A stretch of DNA of 64,000 nt from the NCBI GenBank assembly GCA_022829145.1, contig CM040765.1, positions 12,010,292-12,074,291 on the forward strand. The letters run 5' to 3'. The notes beneath the pieces were generated by a model. The model had not been told where the DNA came from. It made no database searches and saw only the letters and a list, made by a program, of their open reading frames with translations. This document shows, one piece after another, positions 36,213 through 49,650 of the stretch. The translations under genes and the position numbers were made by a program. This DNA is from Albula goreensis (taxonomy: Eukaryota > Chordata > Actinopteri > Albuliformes > Albulidae). Within the stretch, counting starts at the first letter, position 1. Every line of letters begins with the position of its first letter.

Positions 36213-37652
36213 AATGCTGTTAACTCAGCAATCCCTTTTAGCACCTCATGCTATCACTTCCTGCACTGGTTTTTATTGAGACCTCAACTCTGTGAATACT
36301 CTCGGCACGCACTTAGTAACTTCCCTCTGCATCTGCAAAATAAATATAACATAATGTATTGAAGTCCCTCAGTGAAATTCTGCTGTTTAAGTTGCCTGTG
36401 CCTCTGTCGTACATCTCACTGTGCTCACTGACTAAATTACCACCACAAGCTGAGGAACAATTAAACACAGTCTGCTTACACCACATTTGACATCCAGTTC
36501 TTTACCTTTAAATCATGGCTTGATGTGCTGCTTTGTCCTGTTTCTCAAAGGCACCAGTTTTATCGAGGGAGCTCGGCGCAAAGTTGTGATTTAAGAAGAG
36601 TGAGATAACTAAAATGGTCAGTCCTAAGGGAGCTCGAACATTGCTGTAATATATGCCACCCTGACAGCACACCACCTGCTGAAAATCAAATATTATGTGC
36701 ATGTTTATGTTCACTTTGGCAGCGGGGAGGGGGGCGGCTGATGGATCACGGTGTCTGTTAAAGAAATCAGCCCCCGCCAGCACACATATCTCTGAGTCCA
36801 TTCATCAAACTGACACTTTAAGTGAAACAGCAGACAGTCTTTAAGTGAAACAGGCCAATGTGATCGCATTGAGGAAATGCACTGAAATCTATTGATAGCA
36901 CATTTAATACCACGGATATACTGTAAACACTGAGAAAAATGGACAGACAGAGACCAACAGTCAGGCACATGTAAGTTAGTCACCCAAGAATTATTAGTTT
37001 GCGGTCAAATATAAAGAATTTATATTCTAAAACATTGTCATTACCTATATACAGTATGCACATGCAGTGAATGTTATGTTTAAGAGGGATTGCCTCGTGT
37101 GAACCGTCTTGAACATTGTTCCCTGAGTGCTGGTGATTGACTTAGTCCTTGAATTGTGAAGTGTGAATGACATCTCCCATAGGACACCTTGAGGCTGGAC
37201 ACGAGCCCCTACACCTTTCAGCTTTAATCAGCTCTTCAGCTTCATCTCATCAAAGTGTGACAACAGGAAGTGAGACATTACTGCGTGTGGCATGCAAGGA
37301 CACACTGGCCGCCACACCGCGCATCAGTGTACCGCACTGCATTTGTGTCAATTCAGCAACTGCAGGCTTGTGCTTATATGCAGTTTTATAAATTCTACAT
37401 TCAAATGACCGTACATTACACCATTTGTCAAAAACTATTATCCTAGAGTTATTACTAAGCAGAAAACGAAATATTTGTAAATGACTGTAAATTACTTTAA
37501 TTACTGAAAAAACTTTGTTTTAAATTTCATTATATAAACATGAAATTAAGCTCAGAAACAAAGTCCTGACCCAAAGCATTTAAAATGCAGACTGCTATTT
37601 ACAAACATAGCTATCTACACCCTCCCCCTAGTAATCACAGTAGTAGAGTTGC
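36213..37652. other. Non-coding stretch, nothing specific seen
   Basis: Includes the isolated minisatellite unit at 36364. A unique GC-patch at 36715-36790 carries no recognisable reading frame. Confidence 0.5.
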
Positions 37653-37680
37653 GCACACACACACACACCAAAACACACAC
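37653..37680. repeat. Short (CA)n microsatellite
   Basis: About eight CA units, then CAAAA and four more. Confidence 0.85.
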
Positions 37681-37779
37681 CCCTTATTCTGACCCAAACG
37701 GTGATTGTGTGTGAAAGTACTGAATAAGCTCCTTCCTGTCACTGCCAAAGCTGGAACAATTACTGTGTCTAAGATTCGA

Positions 37780-38005
37780 GTCCCTAAATTAAAAAGTACA
37801 ACTATGAACAAAAGGTACTCCCACTGCAGTAAACCCAATCTAAGGGAGGGGAAAGATGAGCACAGGAGCCACAGACCAGCACTGTGGGTGATGCTGTGTC
37901 TCCTCCCAGTCCGAACTGAATCATTTTCATACAAATCACGGCAGTCTGCCTGGACTTGAGCCTGTAACTCTACAGTCTTTTAACCAAATCAGCCAGCTCC
38001 CATGC
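37780..38005 (-). mobile_element. Possible tRNA-derived SINE, minus strand
   Basis: Read on the minus strand, an A-box-like TGGCTGATTTGG (37984-37995) is followed 22 bp later by a B-box-like GGCTCAAGTCC (37952-37962), spaced as in a tRNA-like promoter. Downstream body sequence is not one I recognise and no LINE-like tail is visible, so the left edge is a guess. A diverged tRNA relic is an alternative. Confidence 0.4.
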
Positions 38006-39822
<1,817 letters not shown>

Positions 39823-39958
39823 TGGCTTTAAAATTAGACGCTTACATCAGCAAAGGCCGGACACTATCTTTGCACGTACAGCACTGAATGCTATCAAGTT
39901 ACTAGTGACACGATTATTGGAGGGAATGTGTCCTCCCTATCAACTCTGCAGATCAAAA

Positions 39959-40023
39959 TGTGTGATTCTCCTCATGTGTGATTCTCCCAACGTGTGAGAC
40001 TCCCAATGGGCACCTCTCCCAAT
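39959..40023. repeat. ~16-bp short minisatellite
   Basis: Four copies in a row of an ATGTGTGATTCTCCCA-like unit, progressively diverging towards the right (ATGTGTGATTCTCCTC, ATGTGTGATTCTCCCAA, CGTGTGAGACTCCCAA, TGGGCACCTCTCCCAA). Confidence 0.8.
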
Positions 40024-41891
40024 GCGACAGTGACTACGCTATGATGAACCTTTTACTGTCTTTGATGTGTAAAGCACAGTATATATCTTTGGTTTAACTG
40101 ATTCCTGTCAAAACTATGCTACCCCTGACTCTGGTGCATTAGCAAAGCTGGATTATGCTATGTGAGCATGGACAGCGACTCCCTGCACTTTATACTTCAT
40201 GCATATACATCTACATAACTTTTCTTGTTTTTGTGCAGGTAATATGCATATACTTAGAGGCATTGTTCAGGCACAGTTTAAAAGCAAGAGCTGGATGTAA
40301 GTAGTGCTCAGATGCTGATTTTTTTTTTAAATCACTCCATACTAATTCAGCCCTGCTTGCCTTTAATAAATATTTATGAATCCCAAGCTCCTATTCATAT
40401 ACTACACCCTGCTTGGTGACTCCCTCTATATAGGGATCAAACACATAATATATCTATTACATTTTCCAACTTTGAAAGGTAGTATTATGGTTAATAGCTA
40501 CATCATGGGCTATTGATAAGTATCACAGCAGCAGAAATATTGGATAATATGTGAATTTGCTATTTTCTTATTTCTGAATATATTTTACTGTTCTCTCTGT
40601 GCCTGAACCACTATTTCCATCAGATTAAAGTGATTTTTAATACTGTGAAGGAATGGATTGGACATATAGGTAGAGAATTTTAAAAAACATTCTTTTCTGA
40701 AGTAATGTAGGCAGTTGTGGAAATGTGAGATGGAAAGAAGTGAAATGTAAAATCTTAATGGAAAACTATCTTGGAAACACAGAAAAAAACAGATGGACAA
40801 TCTAGCAGATGCATTTCTCTTTTTCTATGTGACATGGCTCTTTAACACCTGCTCTCCAGCTGTACTAAATAAAACCAGCGCATTTTTCTCTCCAAATCAT
40901 AATGAGAATCTGTTGCCTGTAGAGCCGCCCTCATCCCCATCGCTTCTCTCATCTGCTCAAGGCAGACTTTGCAGGTATAGCAGTGCATGATGGGACAGTG
41001 ATCTGCCCACAGCCTCCCATGCTCCCTGTGCCTGGTGCTCTATTACAGAATGTGTTACACTGTAACAGGGCTGAAATATTCAGAGATAAGTGCTCCTATT
41101 TGTTTTCCTTTTTAACATATTTGCCATGCTTTTCCCAATTAATTGAGAGGACAGCCCCACTACTTCCTCCCTTACTATGCTAAGCTCAGCAGGAGAAAAG
41201 TTTGTTTTTCTAACATGCTCCCAAATGGCTTGTGCTTTGCTCACTTACTGTAGCCAAACTGAGTCAAATGCCGACAGGACTGCACTGCTGGTACATTTAT
41301 GAATTTGCCTTGAGAACCAATGCACAGATTTTAACTGCATGGTTTTTATCACTGCCCAATGAATAACCCGAATAGTGCTTAAAAATAAGTCTGAGAGAAA
41401 GCATGTGGTAGTCTTTATTCATTCACTCCTAGATCCACTTGTGGTTCATTGTAAGCTACCAAAGACAAACTGCAGCTATGGAGAATGATTTGAACCAGAA
41501 TAAAAATGGTTTGGATTGTTGGTGACAAAATTTTGGGTTGCTTCAGGTCATTATGATTATGATAATGTGTTTACAAGCACATTGTGGAATAATGCAATTA
41601 TATTTCGGTTATTTATGCAGCCGAGTGACCCAAATATTCACTCCGTCCTTGGCAGTATCTTAATCTAAGCAAATATAAACAGATCAAAATAAATTGGTGT
41701 GCAACACATTTGAGCAATCCTTTCATGATAACCATGTTGTTTTACTGACAGGCACAATGCAAGGAAACATGTTTGTCCTTGAGGATTTATGCAGAATTAG
41801 AATAAGGCTGAAGGTTAATTCTGCTGATGACTATAACAATACTTTAACAGCATAACAGAGACTGCATTAATGAAGCCGGTCACTCTTATTT
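40024..41891. other. Non-coding stretch, nothing specific seen
   Basis: Unique DNA. A patch at 41540-41660 (GATTATGATAATGTGTTTACAA and the following AATTATATTTCGG) is motif-rich but not conclusive. Confidence 0.5.
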
Positions 41892-41905
41892 CCACCAGAG
41901 GCCAC
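41892..41905 (+). promoter_or_regulatory. CTCF-like site
   Basis: CCACCAGAGGCCAC resembles the CTCF core CCASYAGRKGGCRS with one mismatch. A single motif match of this quality can occur by chance. Confidence 0.25.
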
Positions 41906-42589
41906 AAAGCAGGGGTCACTGGCTGTAAAATGCAGAATGAAAGAAACTCCAATTAACACTTGTCCTTTTTTTCAAGCTGCAGACTAAAATAGTACAATTG
42001 TAGACATGACAGTAGCAGAAAGACGCATTTGTACAAATTCAACTTGCCGTACACATGTATATGATTTATATAATTATTTACTGTCATTAATTAGTTTTTC
42101 TGATCAAATATTTTGGAAATTTTAACATTTACTATTATTAATCTTCAGCAAGATTATACAGCATATAATACCATATTCACAGGCTGTTGGCAGTTTCACT
42201 TTTTATTAAAGTTGAAGTGTTATTAAAGTTAGCAGTAATACACATCATTTTCCAACACTTACATGTTGACCTTACCTTGTTAGTGCCTGTAGCAATCACT
42301 CCATGGTTAATTAGTGCTATGGTATATGCACACATTAAAACTATTTTTGTGGTAATAAATTTTAAATTATTACTCACTGGTCTCACTGGTTTATTGACCG
42401 CTAGGTTTCTGAGAAGAAGGCTATAAAGTGTGTGTTTGCTGCTTTTGAAAGGGAATGGTCCTATCAGCAGCTCATAATGAGGCCCTGAGGCCTTTTAGAA
42501 TGGATATCTTTGGGAAGATAATGTTAATGACCAATCAGACAAGTTTTAGATATCATTTTTCTTACAGATTTTTAGAAACTCATTTTGTT
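41906..42589. other. AT-rich non-coding stretch
   Basis: Opposing 69- and 79-codon open frames at 42177-42426 lack recognisable motifs. Confidence 0.5.
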
Positions 42590-42860
42590 TATTTTTTTGG
42601 TCCTTTGTTGTAGCGGGCTTGCGACACAAATTATTCACAAGGCCGTTATTTTGTCCATTCATTTAACTGATTTATTCCCCAGTCAGTTAGCACTGAGCGG
42701 CTAAGCGTTATGCAATGGCAGTGACTTATTATCTTGATTTATTTTTGTGTCTCTTGCTGCTCCATTTCCTTCATTTGATTGATATTACATTCATAGCATA
42801 CTTTGTGCACAGCGATGCTTGAATTGCTTAATGAACTGTGGTGCATGCACTTGTTTCTGT
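42590..42860. promoter_or_regulatory. Candidate conserved non-coding element
   Basis: Unique, motif-dense DNA: a CCTTTGTTGT SOX-type word near 42602, CACAAATTATTCACAAGGCC, a GACTTATTATCTTGATTTA stretch near 42722 and TTGATTGATATTACATTCAT near 42776. There is no coding frame. Inference from texture only. Confidence 0.3.
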
Positions 42861-43169
42861 GTTTTCAGGACGAGAACGTCACTGTCAATAACAATAACTT
42901 ACTTCCTCTGTGTTGGGCAGTGTAACCATTTACTGCTGTGTTCCTCTCAGATGGCAGGTTTATAGTCTCTTGGAATACAGGGATTACTGTAAGTCATTAG
43001 CCTATAACTCACTCGTTGGAAGAGAAATAACAGTGACCACCATTGGAATCAACCTAGCCTGAAGTTTTTATTAGAGCTAGCTGTCAGTTTCTTGGCTGGT
43101 GCATACAAGTTGTAAGAGGTGGGACGTCCAAGCGATGTGGATGAAATCTGCTATGGCATGCATTTTGTA
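42861..43169. other. Non-coding stretch with a weak exon-like site
   Basis: A good splice-acceptor-like TTTCTGTGTTTTCAG ends at 42868 and is followed by 18 open codons before TAA at 42923. No matching donor or domain supports a real exon. Confidence 0.4.
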
Positions 43170-43362
43170 TGAGTATCAGTGTGGTGAAGTCACGGGCGCT
43201 GCTGCCTTGGGGGACACTTTTTCTGGATCATGGATCATCATCTAACCCAACCTGCACCCGTCCAGCTGTCTCGGTAACGCTCCATCAGCATTTGGATTTG
43301 AACCTGCAGCGCCGAGTCAAGGGGTCGGACGCACTAACCAATGAGCTAGCATTAGTCGTGGT
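43170..43362 (-). mobile_element. tRNA-derived SINE, minus strand
   Basis: On the minus strand, A box TAGCTCATTGG (43338-43348) is followed by TTAGTGCGTCC and B box GGTTCAAATCC (43294-43304), a normal tRNA-like spacing. A GC-rich body follows. The head resembles several fish tRNA-SINEs; I cannot place the 3' end, so the left boundary is approximate. The plus-strand 73-codon open frame here is read through the antisense SINE. Confidence 0.65.
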
Positions 43363-44569
43363 TGTGAAATCACTGCCCCACCATTATTGAAGTCCATGAG
43401 CCGCCAATGCCTCTCAGATTAAATATCCCATTTTCACTTTTTAAACACACACTTCTGCTGTCTCGCTTTGCAAATCTGCGGTCTACCAACACATATGTGT
43501 TGTAATATATGATTTACATACATTATAGGCCTATATGAGAATAATAGTCCAGCTAACTTTGAGTGGTGAAATATGAAAATCTCACAATTCATTTCTTTGA
43601 ATATGGGAGAGGGCAGTCATTTGATTAATTAGAGCAATAATTATGTCTAATCATAATGTAGCAGCCTACATATTTTGTACTCGTATTTCTTCATTCAGAA
43701 AGGGAGTTACTTTACTTCCAACCTGAATCGTGATACACGTGCAATTCCTTGTTCATGCGGATATCTTGAGATACATTTTATAACATATAGGCTAGGCTAC
43801 TTATAGCATTCGTGTTTGTGTGGGTCAAGTATGCAAAGAGTCAGCGAACTCACAGCTTCCCCCCACTTTAAGAATGCTTGATACGCCCCTGGGTGTAATG
43901 TAGGGGTTTGGAAACAAAGACCGGTAAAAGTGGTGCTATTGTAGCTTCGGGCAAAGTGTTCTACCTGATTATGTTGGTGCCAGATGTATGAATGAATTAT
44001 GCAGAGAGATGCAGGCTATGCTATCTGCTAAGCATGCTCATCGCAGCAGGAGAGAACTGGAGGAGTAGCCAGCACTGGTCAGACTTGTGTCTCTGGAGCT
44101 TTTCCCTGCTCTGCTCAGCATGACAGCTGCTCTATTCCCATTGGCCAAGAGGCCATACCTCAGACTGCTGCTGTGCTATATGGAACAGAATGCGTGCACA
44201 GCTGTTATAGTGTGCCCATATGAGGAGAAGAAAGCTGTGTAACAAATAGAACTGCATAACCATGCCAATATGATACAAGCCCTCAGTTTCTGATAAACTA
44301 TGGCAGCTTTTATCCTGCCCCACTGGTGTAACACAGATGGGAAAAAAGGTCATTCAGTGTTTTTGAATTATTTTTAATTTTGTATAGCACTAATTACAAT
44401 CAGGCTGTCATACAGTGTTTGACATTTGGAAAATGATCAGTGGTGAATACCAGTTAATTACTATATGTATTGTCACAGCATGTGTAATGATGTAGATGTG
44501 AAATCCCACCTATCCACATTTAATATATATCAGCTTGGAAACTACTTTGTTTGTTAATGAGAGCAATCA
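43363..44569. other. Non-coding stretch, possible eroded transposon end
   Basis: At 43883-43891 the word TACGCCCCTG, read on the minus strand as CAGGGGCGTA, resembles the end of some hAT-type elements, but no partner end was found. GGCCTATATG and TAGGCTAGGCTAC words are common in fish repeats. Nothing firm. Confidence 0.4.
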
Positions 44570-44960
44570 TGTCACACGATATTCTTAGTTCTCAGATTTT
44601 AAGAAGGTTTTCATGCTTTGCAATGGTAAATATTCATGAAATCATGGCTCTAGTTGTGCCTGTACAGAAGCAACACCTGATGCCGTCTGATGGACAAGAG
44701 TTATTGCTTTAATTTTGCGATCCATGGACATTTAATTGCATTCATTTCTGCTTTGGCGAAGGCCGAAGGGTGAAGTGTAACATAATGAAAGCAATCTGAA
44801 ACGAGTCTTAATCTACCACAGTGTTAAATAGCAAATGTCCAACGTCTAGGGATTATAAATGCACAATTAACACAGCAGTAATGTAGATTCATGGGACAAA
44901 GGAAACGTTTACGCTGATTGCGGGAAGTAATGGCTTCATGACAGAGAGCCATGCTGTCTG
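44570..44960. promoter_or_regulatory. Candidate conserved non-coding element
   Basis: Unique block with many homeodomain-type cores, for example GGACATTTAATTGCATTCAT near 44726 and AAATATTCATGAAATCATGG near 44627, plus an ACAAAGG SOX/TCF-like word near 44896. No open frame. The call rests on texture. Confidence 0.3.
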
Positions 44961-44992
44961 AGCGGAGCAGCTGGATGAGCACTGGAGGATCT

Positions 44993-45042
44993 CTGCCTGC
45001 CTGTCTGTCTGTCTGCCTGCCTGCCTGCCAGCCTGTCTGCCT
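44993..45042. repeat. (CTGY)n tetranucleotide repeat
   Basis: About twelve CTGC/CTGT units with one CCAGC interruption. Confidence 0.93.
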
Positions 45043-46754
45043 ATTTATTTTCCATCTGATTTAGGACATTCAATTAACTGTGAGGTTCCTATAAATTAAG
45101 GTCTGTTGCATTCACCTAAAGGCTACTTAGCATGCTTGCTGATTTAATAGCGTTTAATGGAAGCTGAGTAAAACAAAAAGCCTTTACTACAAAGAGATTC
45201 TTCTAACACCAAAATTCACACATTTCACTCCAGATTTGTTTTTAAAGAGTAAGTTTACAGAAAAATAGAATCGTCTGATTTTTTCATCAACCCTCAATAT
45301 ACATGCATGAAAGAATTATTAATACCAAATAGGTATTTTCAGGTACTGTATTAGCACGTTCATGGTTTAAAGAACACTTTCTAAAGCTCTACCCCTCTAC
45401 CCTCCACATTTTACAAAAGACAGACCCTGGTCCATTGTTTTCTCTTCCCCACCACCTCATTTATCAGGATCATAATATATTTTATTTGCAGTTGCAATAT
45501 AATCATAGTCATACTTATGCAATGGACTTCTCCATGCCCAGCAGGGGAAGTTCAAGGCCTACACTGAATCATGACAGAGGTTTTGAATTTCCTTCACACT
45601 TTTTTTAAATGTTTACTTGCAGAAAAATACATTTTAGTTCATGAAATCAGTAACATTAGTCTATGTAAAACAAAACTCACAGAGCCAATGTATCACTATA
45701 CATATGATCATGTGAACCATCACTGAAACTCTAAGGCAATAAATTGTCCTTGAAACAAGTAACAATGGCGTGAAGTAGATTGTACTTCCATCTCCAGGGC
45801 CTGACGATATTAATTTATCTGTCAATCACTCTGGTAGCTTGGGCCAGTGAGATACTCCCTTGAGTAGGCTATAATTAAGGTGCTGTCGCACTAAACTAAG
45901 AAGCATTTGGTGCATAACAAGACAATATCTCTGAAGTAATTATCATGGGTTCCAGCCAGCCTTTACAGAATCATTGAAGTGACATTTCAGGAAGACTAAG
46001 GAGTGAGTGCGGGTGTCATGTCCTGTGGCCTGGGACACTCCATGGCTCAGTCATGAAGCAGAGAAAAGACAATGACAGGCATGTACATGTTTAAACATTA
46101 AGCTCTTTCTTCCACACGCACATTCTCATGCTCCCTGTCTCACATAGGGTCAGGTGATATTTAGAAAGTTTTGCACTCATATTCATAGATTAGATCGTAC
46201 ATTATTTATGAAACAGCAAGTATAACATGTGGTTGTGCTTATCACTCAAGTCAGCAACCTTTTCTGTTACTGCATGCTGCATTTATCCACATAGGTATTT
46301 GTCCACCTCTGTAGGACTCATTCAGGTGGCAGGCATGTACCCAAACACTGTAATATTCTATTCAAAAGTGTAATAAAAGAAGATTAAATATGATCACATT
46401 AGCTGATGCTTATACTAAAATGCGGCATTAGCAATTAGCATACATTCTATTAAATAAATAAATACTGTATACAGATATAGATATCTGAAACAGGCATTGG
46501 AAATGTAATTTTTTTTTCATTAAATGCTATCAAAATGCTGTTACATGGAAGACCAGCATGTGTGTACTTGTCTGATATTTTGTGTCAGACAGATATCTGT
46601 CCTCTTAAAATAATATGACTAACCAGGCAGTGGTTCCCCTCGATAGGCCGAGGCAGAGAAATGAGGCTACCATTCTCAAGGGCTCCTGTCTGCTTCAAAT
46701 ACTAATTGAAAAAAAAAATAGTATTCTGTAGAAGACAGGGGTTAAATCACAGAA
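45043..46754. other. AT-rich non-coding stretch, nothing specific seen
   Basis: No open frame above 60 codons with any motif, no recognisable repeat. Confidence 0.5.
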
Positions 46755-46990
46755 GACAAGTTAAGGCCTTTCCCGTTTATTTTAATTTCAAGAAGATTAA
46801 TTACTTTAGGGACAGTTGGAGGGAAATCAAAAACCTGTTGAGCAGGTAATGAATTACGCTAAACTCCCTGGTCTGATTCACATTGAGGTTCAACCGTCAA
46901 ATTGGCCTTTCATTGATGAGGTGCAATATTTTATTTCAGGAGGGTTAAACGCGATCCAAAAGATGACTGCATCCAAGCAGCTTTCAATAA
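46755..46990. promoter_or_regulatory. Candidate conserved non-coding element
   Basis: Unique sequence with GAAGATTAATTACTTTAGGG near 46790 and a run of mixed words (GAGCAGGTAATGAATTACGC, ATTGGCCTTTCATTGATGAG). A 61-codon frame crosses it but has no domain. Function inferred from texture only. Confidence 0.3.
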
Positions 46991-49494
46991 CCCCACACTA
47001 GGCATTTGTTTTGTACATTCCTGACAATTGAAATGGGAACATAATCAATAGATTGAATGATTTTTAACTGAGCTAATTCCATATTCCTTTTCTCTCTCCA
47101 TCCTGTTTTGATAACATCCACATTTCTTTTCCCAACTCCCTGTAATGCAGTCACATATTTACATATAGAACCAGAGCACAATGTTTGAAGTGTTAATAAA
47201 TGTTTTACAATGTGATATCATTCACTTTTTGCTTGACAAACATATTATAATTTTGATTATGGAATATGTGTGCAGTGTTATCTATTACAAGAACGTTCAA
47301 GAACAATATTCAATTGCATTTGTGAGGATGATCAGCCTTTGTAGAGGAGGCACAGGGTGTAAAATCAGTATTTACAGTGTTTCTGTCTCATATTTGAAGT
47401 AGATTATGAAATGGGCTTGGTTGCCATGGACACCAGCGGGGCATACACTGTTTCGCTATTGTGCGCTCCTAGCCTGGGTGTTGGAACTGAGCTGCGTAAC
47501 TGGAGAGGAACAAAAGAACATTTCAGCAGGAACATCAGGACCATGGCACTGCCAAAAACGGTCAGCACCTCTCCTCTCTGCATTTTTTCCTAACAATTAG
47601 GACAGATTTTCCTCTATTCAGACTCAGTTATAGTTAAGGCAGACTAAGAGGGAATGAGATTAAGCATTTTAAATTCATAAAAAGAATTAAGCTGACCACA
47701 ATTTTATATATTTTATATTCATAAGACTGAGAAACTGAAAATGTTGAAGTCCAGGCTCGATGCAGACTCATGTAAATGAGAAGCTGAGGTTTTTGGCAAG
47801 TTGATCAAACTGAACAGTTGAATGTTATTTTCTAGGAGGGAATGGCTGGTGAAACTGCCACAAGAGAGCCAGCCTCCCTGTTTGATGAAGCTTCAGATGT
47901 TAGCATCGCCGGAGCACTCCCAAGCTCATGGGACCTACCTGCTCTAGATATTTAAAACAGTGGAAATACTGAAAATAAACTGCATCAGACCCCTCAAGGT
48001 CTTACCTTTAGGCTGCTGCTCCCCAGCAGTCAAATGTTTGTGATGCTCAACAGCCTGAGCATGCACAGACATAACTGATGCATGATGGGATATGCAGTAA
48101 AAACACAAAGGCATAAAGGATAATTGAGTTTAACAATTGACTAGAATCATTTATTCTCTCAAAAAGGGTGACATACTGTATGTAACATAAATATAATCGA
48201 TTATTAATACAGCTGCATAGTTATTATAATATCAGCATAAGATGATCAGGGCCATAGCAGACGTGATCAGCAGCAAGGATTTACTTTTAATATTGTGGCC
48301 ACAGGAACGTAGCCTATGAGGTCTAGTCAGTCTTGGTAAGGTTCTGACTCTTGGTGCCCTGCGGTAGATGTTGACTGATTCATTTATGGATCATGTTTGG
48401 CTGTAACATCTTGCGGGGTCAGAAACTTCCTACTGTGAACACCCCCGACAGAGCGCTACAGCACAATGGCCTCTGACCTCGAGTCCAGCCTCCAACACTT
48501 CAATGGCAGAGAGACAGTAACAGCAGGCGTCTGCATCATGGCTCAATCTCTTCATGTCTGCATCAAAGCAATGCTTTCACTTCAAGGAATTTACATTTCA
48601 AAACTCCCCCTGCATCCAAGGAGCAGTTTTTCAGGGAGAGAGATTAATTCTAAATTTAGGAACAAATTATTCTCTTTATAGGTTTTTAATGCATAGAGAT
48701 AGGCAACAAGATATACCATTTAAATGCCCACAGTCTATTTAGGGATTTTAAATTCATAATCTGTGTCTGAGAAACACAGAATCCATTTTCTGTTTGATAA
48801 TTTAATGCTCAATAAAATTACACAGCTGGTAATGTAGTTCTGTATTTTAAAACATATTCAATGATTTGAAAAAAATTTATAATTGACAGATCCAGGAAGA
48901 TAAAAGAATCACATTTGTACTAATTTGGAAAGTGCTGCATCGATAGCCTGTTTCAAAGAATTTCATTTATAACTTCAAATGAAATGGTGGCATAAAGTAT
49001 CTGATATCAAGACAGGTGTCCATCACAGATCAAAGATTTTATGATAATACGGACCTAAATAACTATCACATCAGTTAATGCAAGCTACCCAACCTTTTTA
49101 TTCTCCTACTGTAACACTTGTAATTACTGGCTGGGGGCAGTGCCCTCCATGGGAAAGGTGGCAGTTGGCTCAGCCTTACTCTCGGTAAAATAATGTTTAT
49201 GTTGGTAACATTTGCCAGGCTCAGTGCTCATTGCTCATAGCTGTCTCCCCTGGCTGGGTGGGCACCTGCACTTCAGTGAGCTGAGCATATGCTGCCATTG
49301 TGTTTCTATGACAGCATAAGCAGTATGTGAATGCTGTCACTTCTGCGGTGTGAAGGGTAGCGAAAGCCCATCAGCCATGAAAATCAGAGGTCATGTGTGG
49401 CCACTTCCTCCTGAGTCTTTGGGGAGATTTTTTGCGGGTGGGTTTGATAATGTAGTTCAGCACAGGTGAGAGAAAAAAGGGGAAAAAAAACATA
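46991..49494. other. Non-coding stretch with one X-box-like site
   Basis: Unique DNA without repeats or recognisable exons apart from the short site noted separately at 47419. Confidence 0.5.
47419..47433 (+). promoter_or_regulatory. RFX X-box-like site
   Basis: GGTTGCCATGGACAC: a perfect left half (GTTGCC), central ATGG and an imperfect right half. Confidence 0.35.
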
Positions 49495-49650
49495 AATGTG
49501 ATAGACCATGTGATTCTTGTCATCCCACACCAGCACTGCTAAGGAAAGTTGCTGATGTAGGCTAACAATCTCGCAAAGCTAATCAACATGTTATTTGGGT
49601 GCTAAAACCCTTAATTAGCCTTGTGCAGCATCTTTTCAACTGAGTGGACA
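49495..49650. promoter_or_regulatory. Candidate conserved non-coding element
   Basis: Unique block with AAGCTAATCAACATGTTATT and ACCCTTAATTAGCCTTGTGC: paired TAAT cores about 30 bp apart. Inferred from texture only. Confidence 0.28.

Noticed and set aside
42854..42925. Terminal-exon-like segment after TTTCTGTGTTTTCAG
   Set aside because: Only 18 codons to a stop; acceptor-like tracts are frequent in such DNA.
43883..43891. CAGGGGCGTA (minus strand) as an hAT-type terminus
   Set aside because: No inverted partner or 8-bp duplication found in the neighbouring kilobases.
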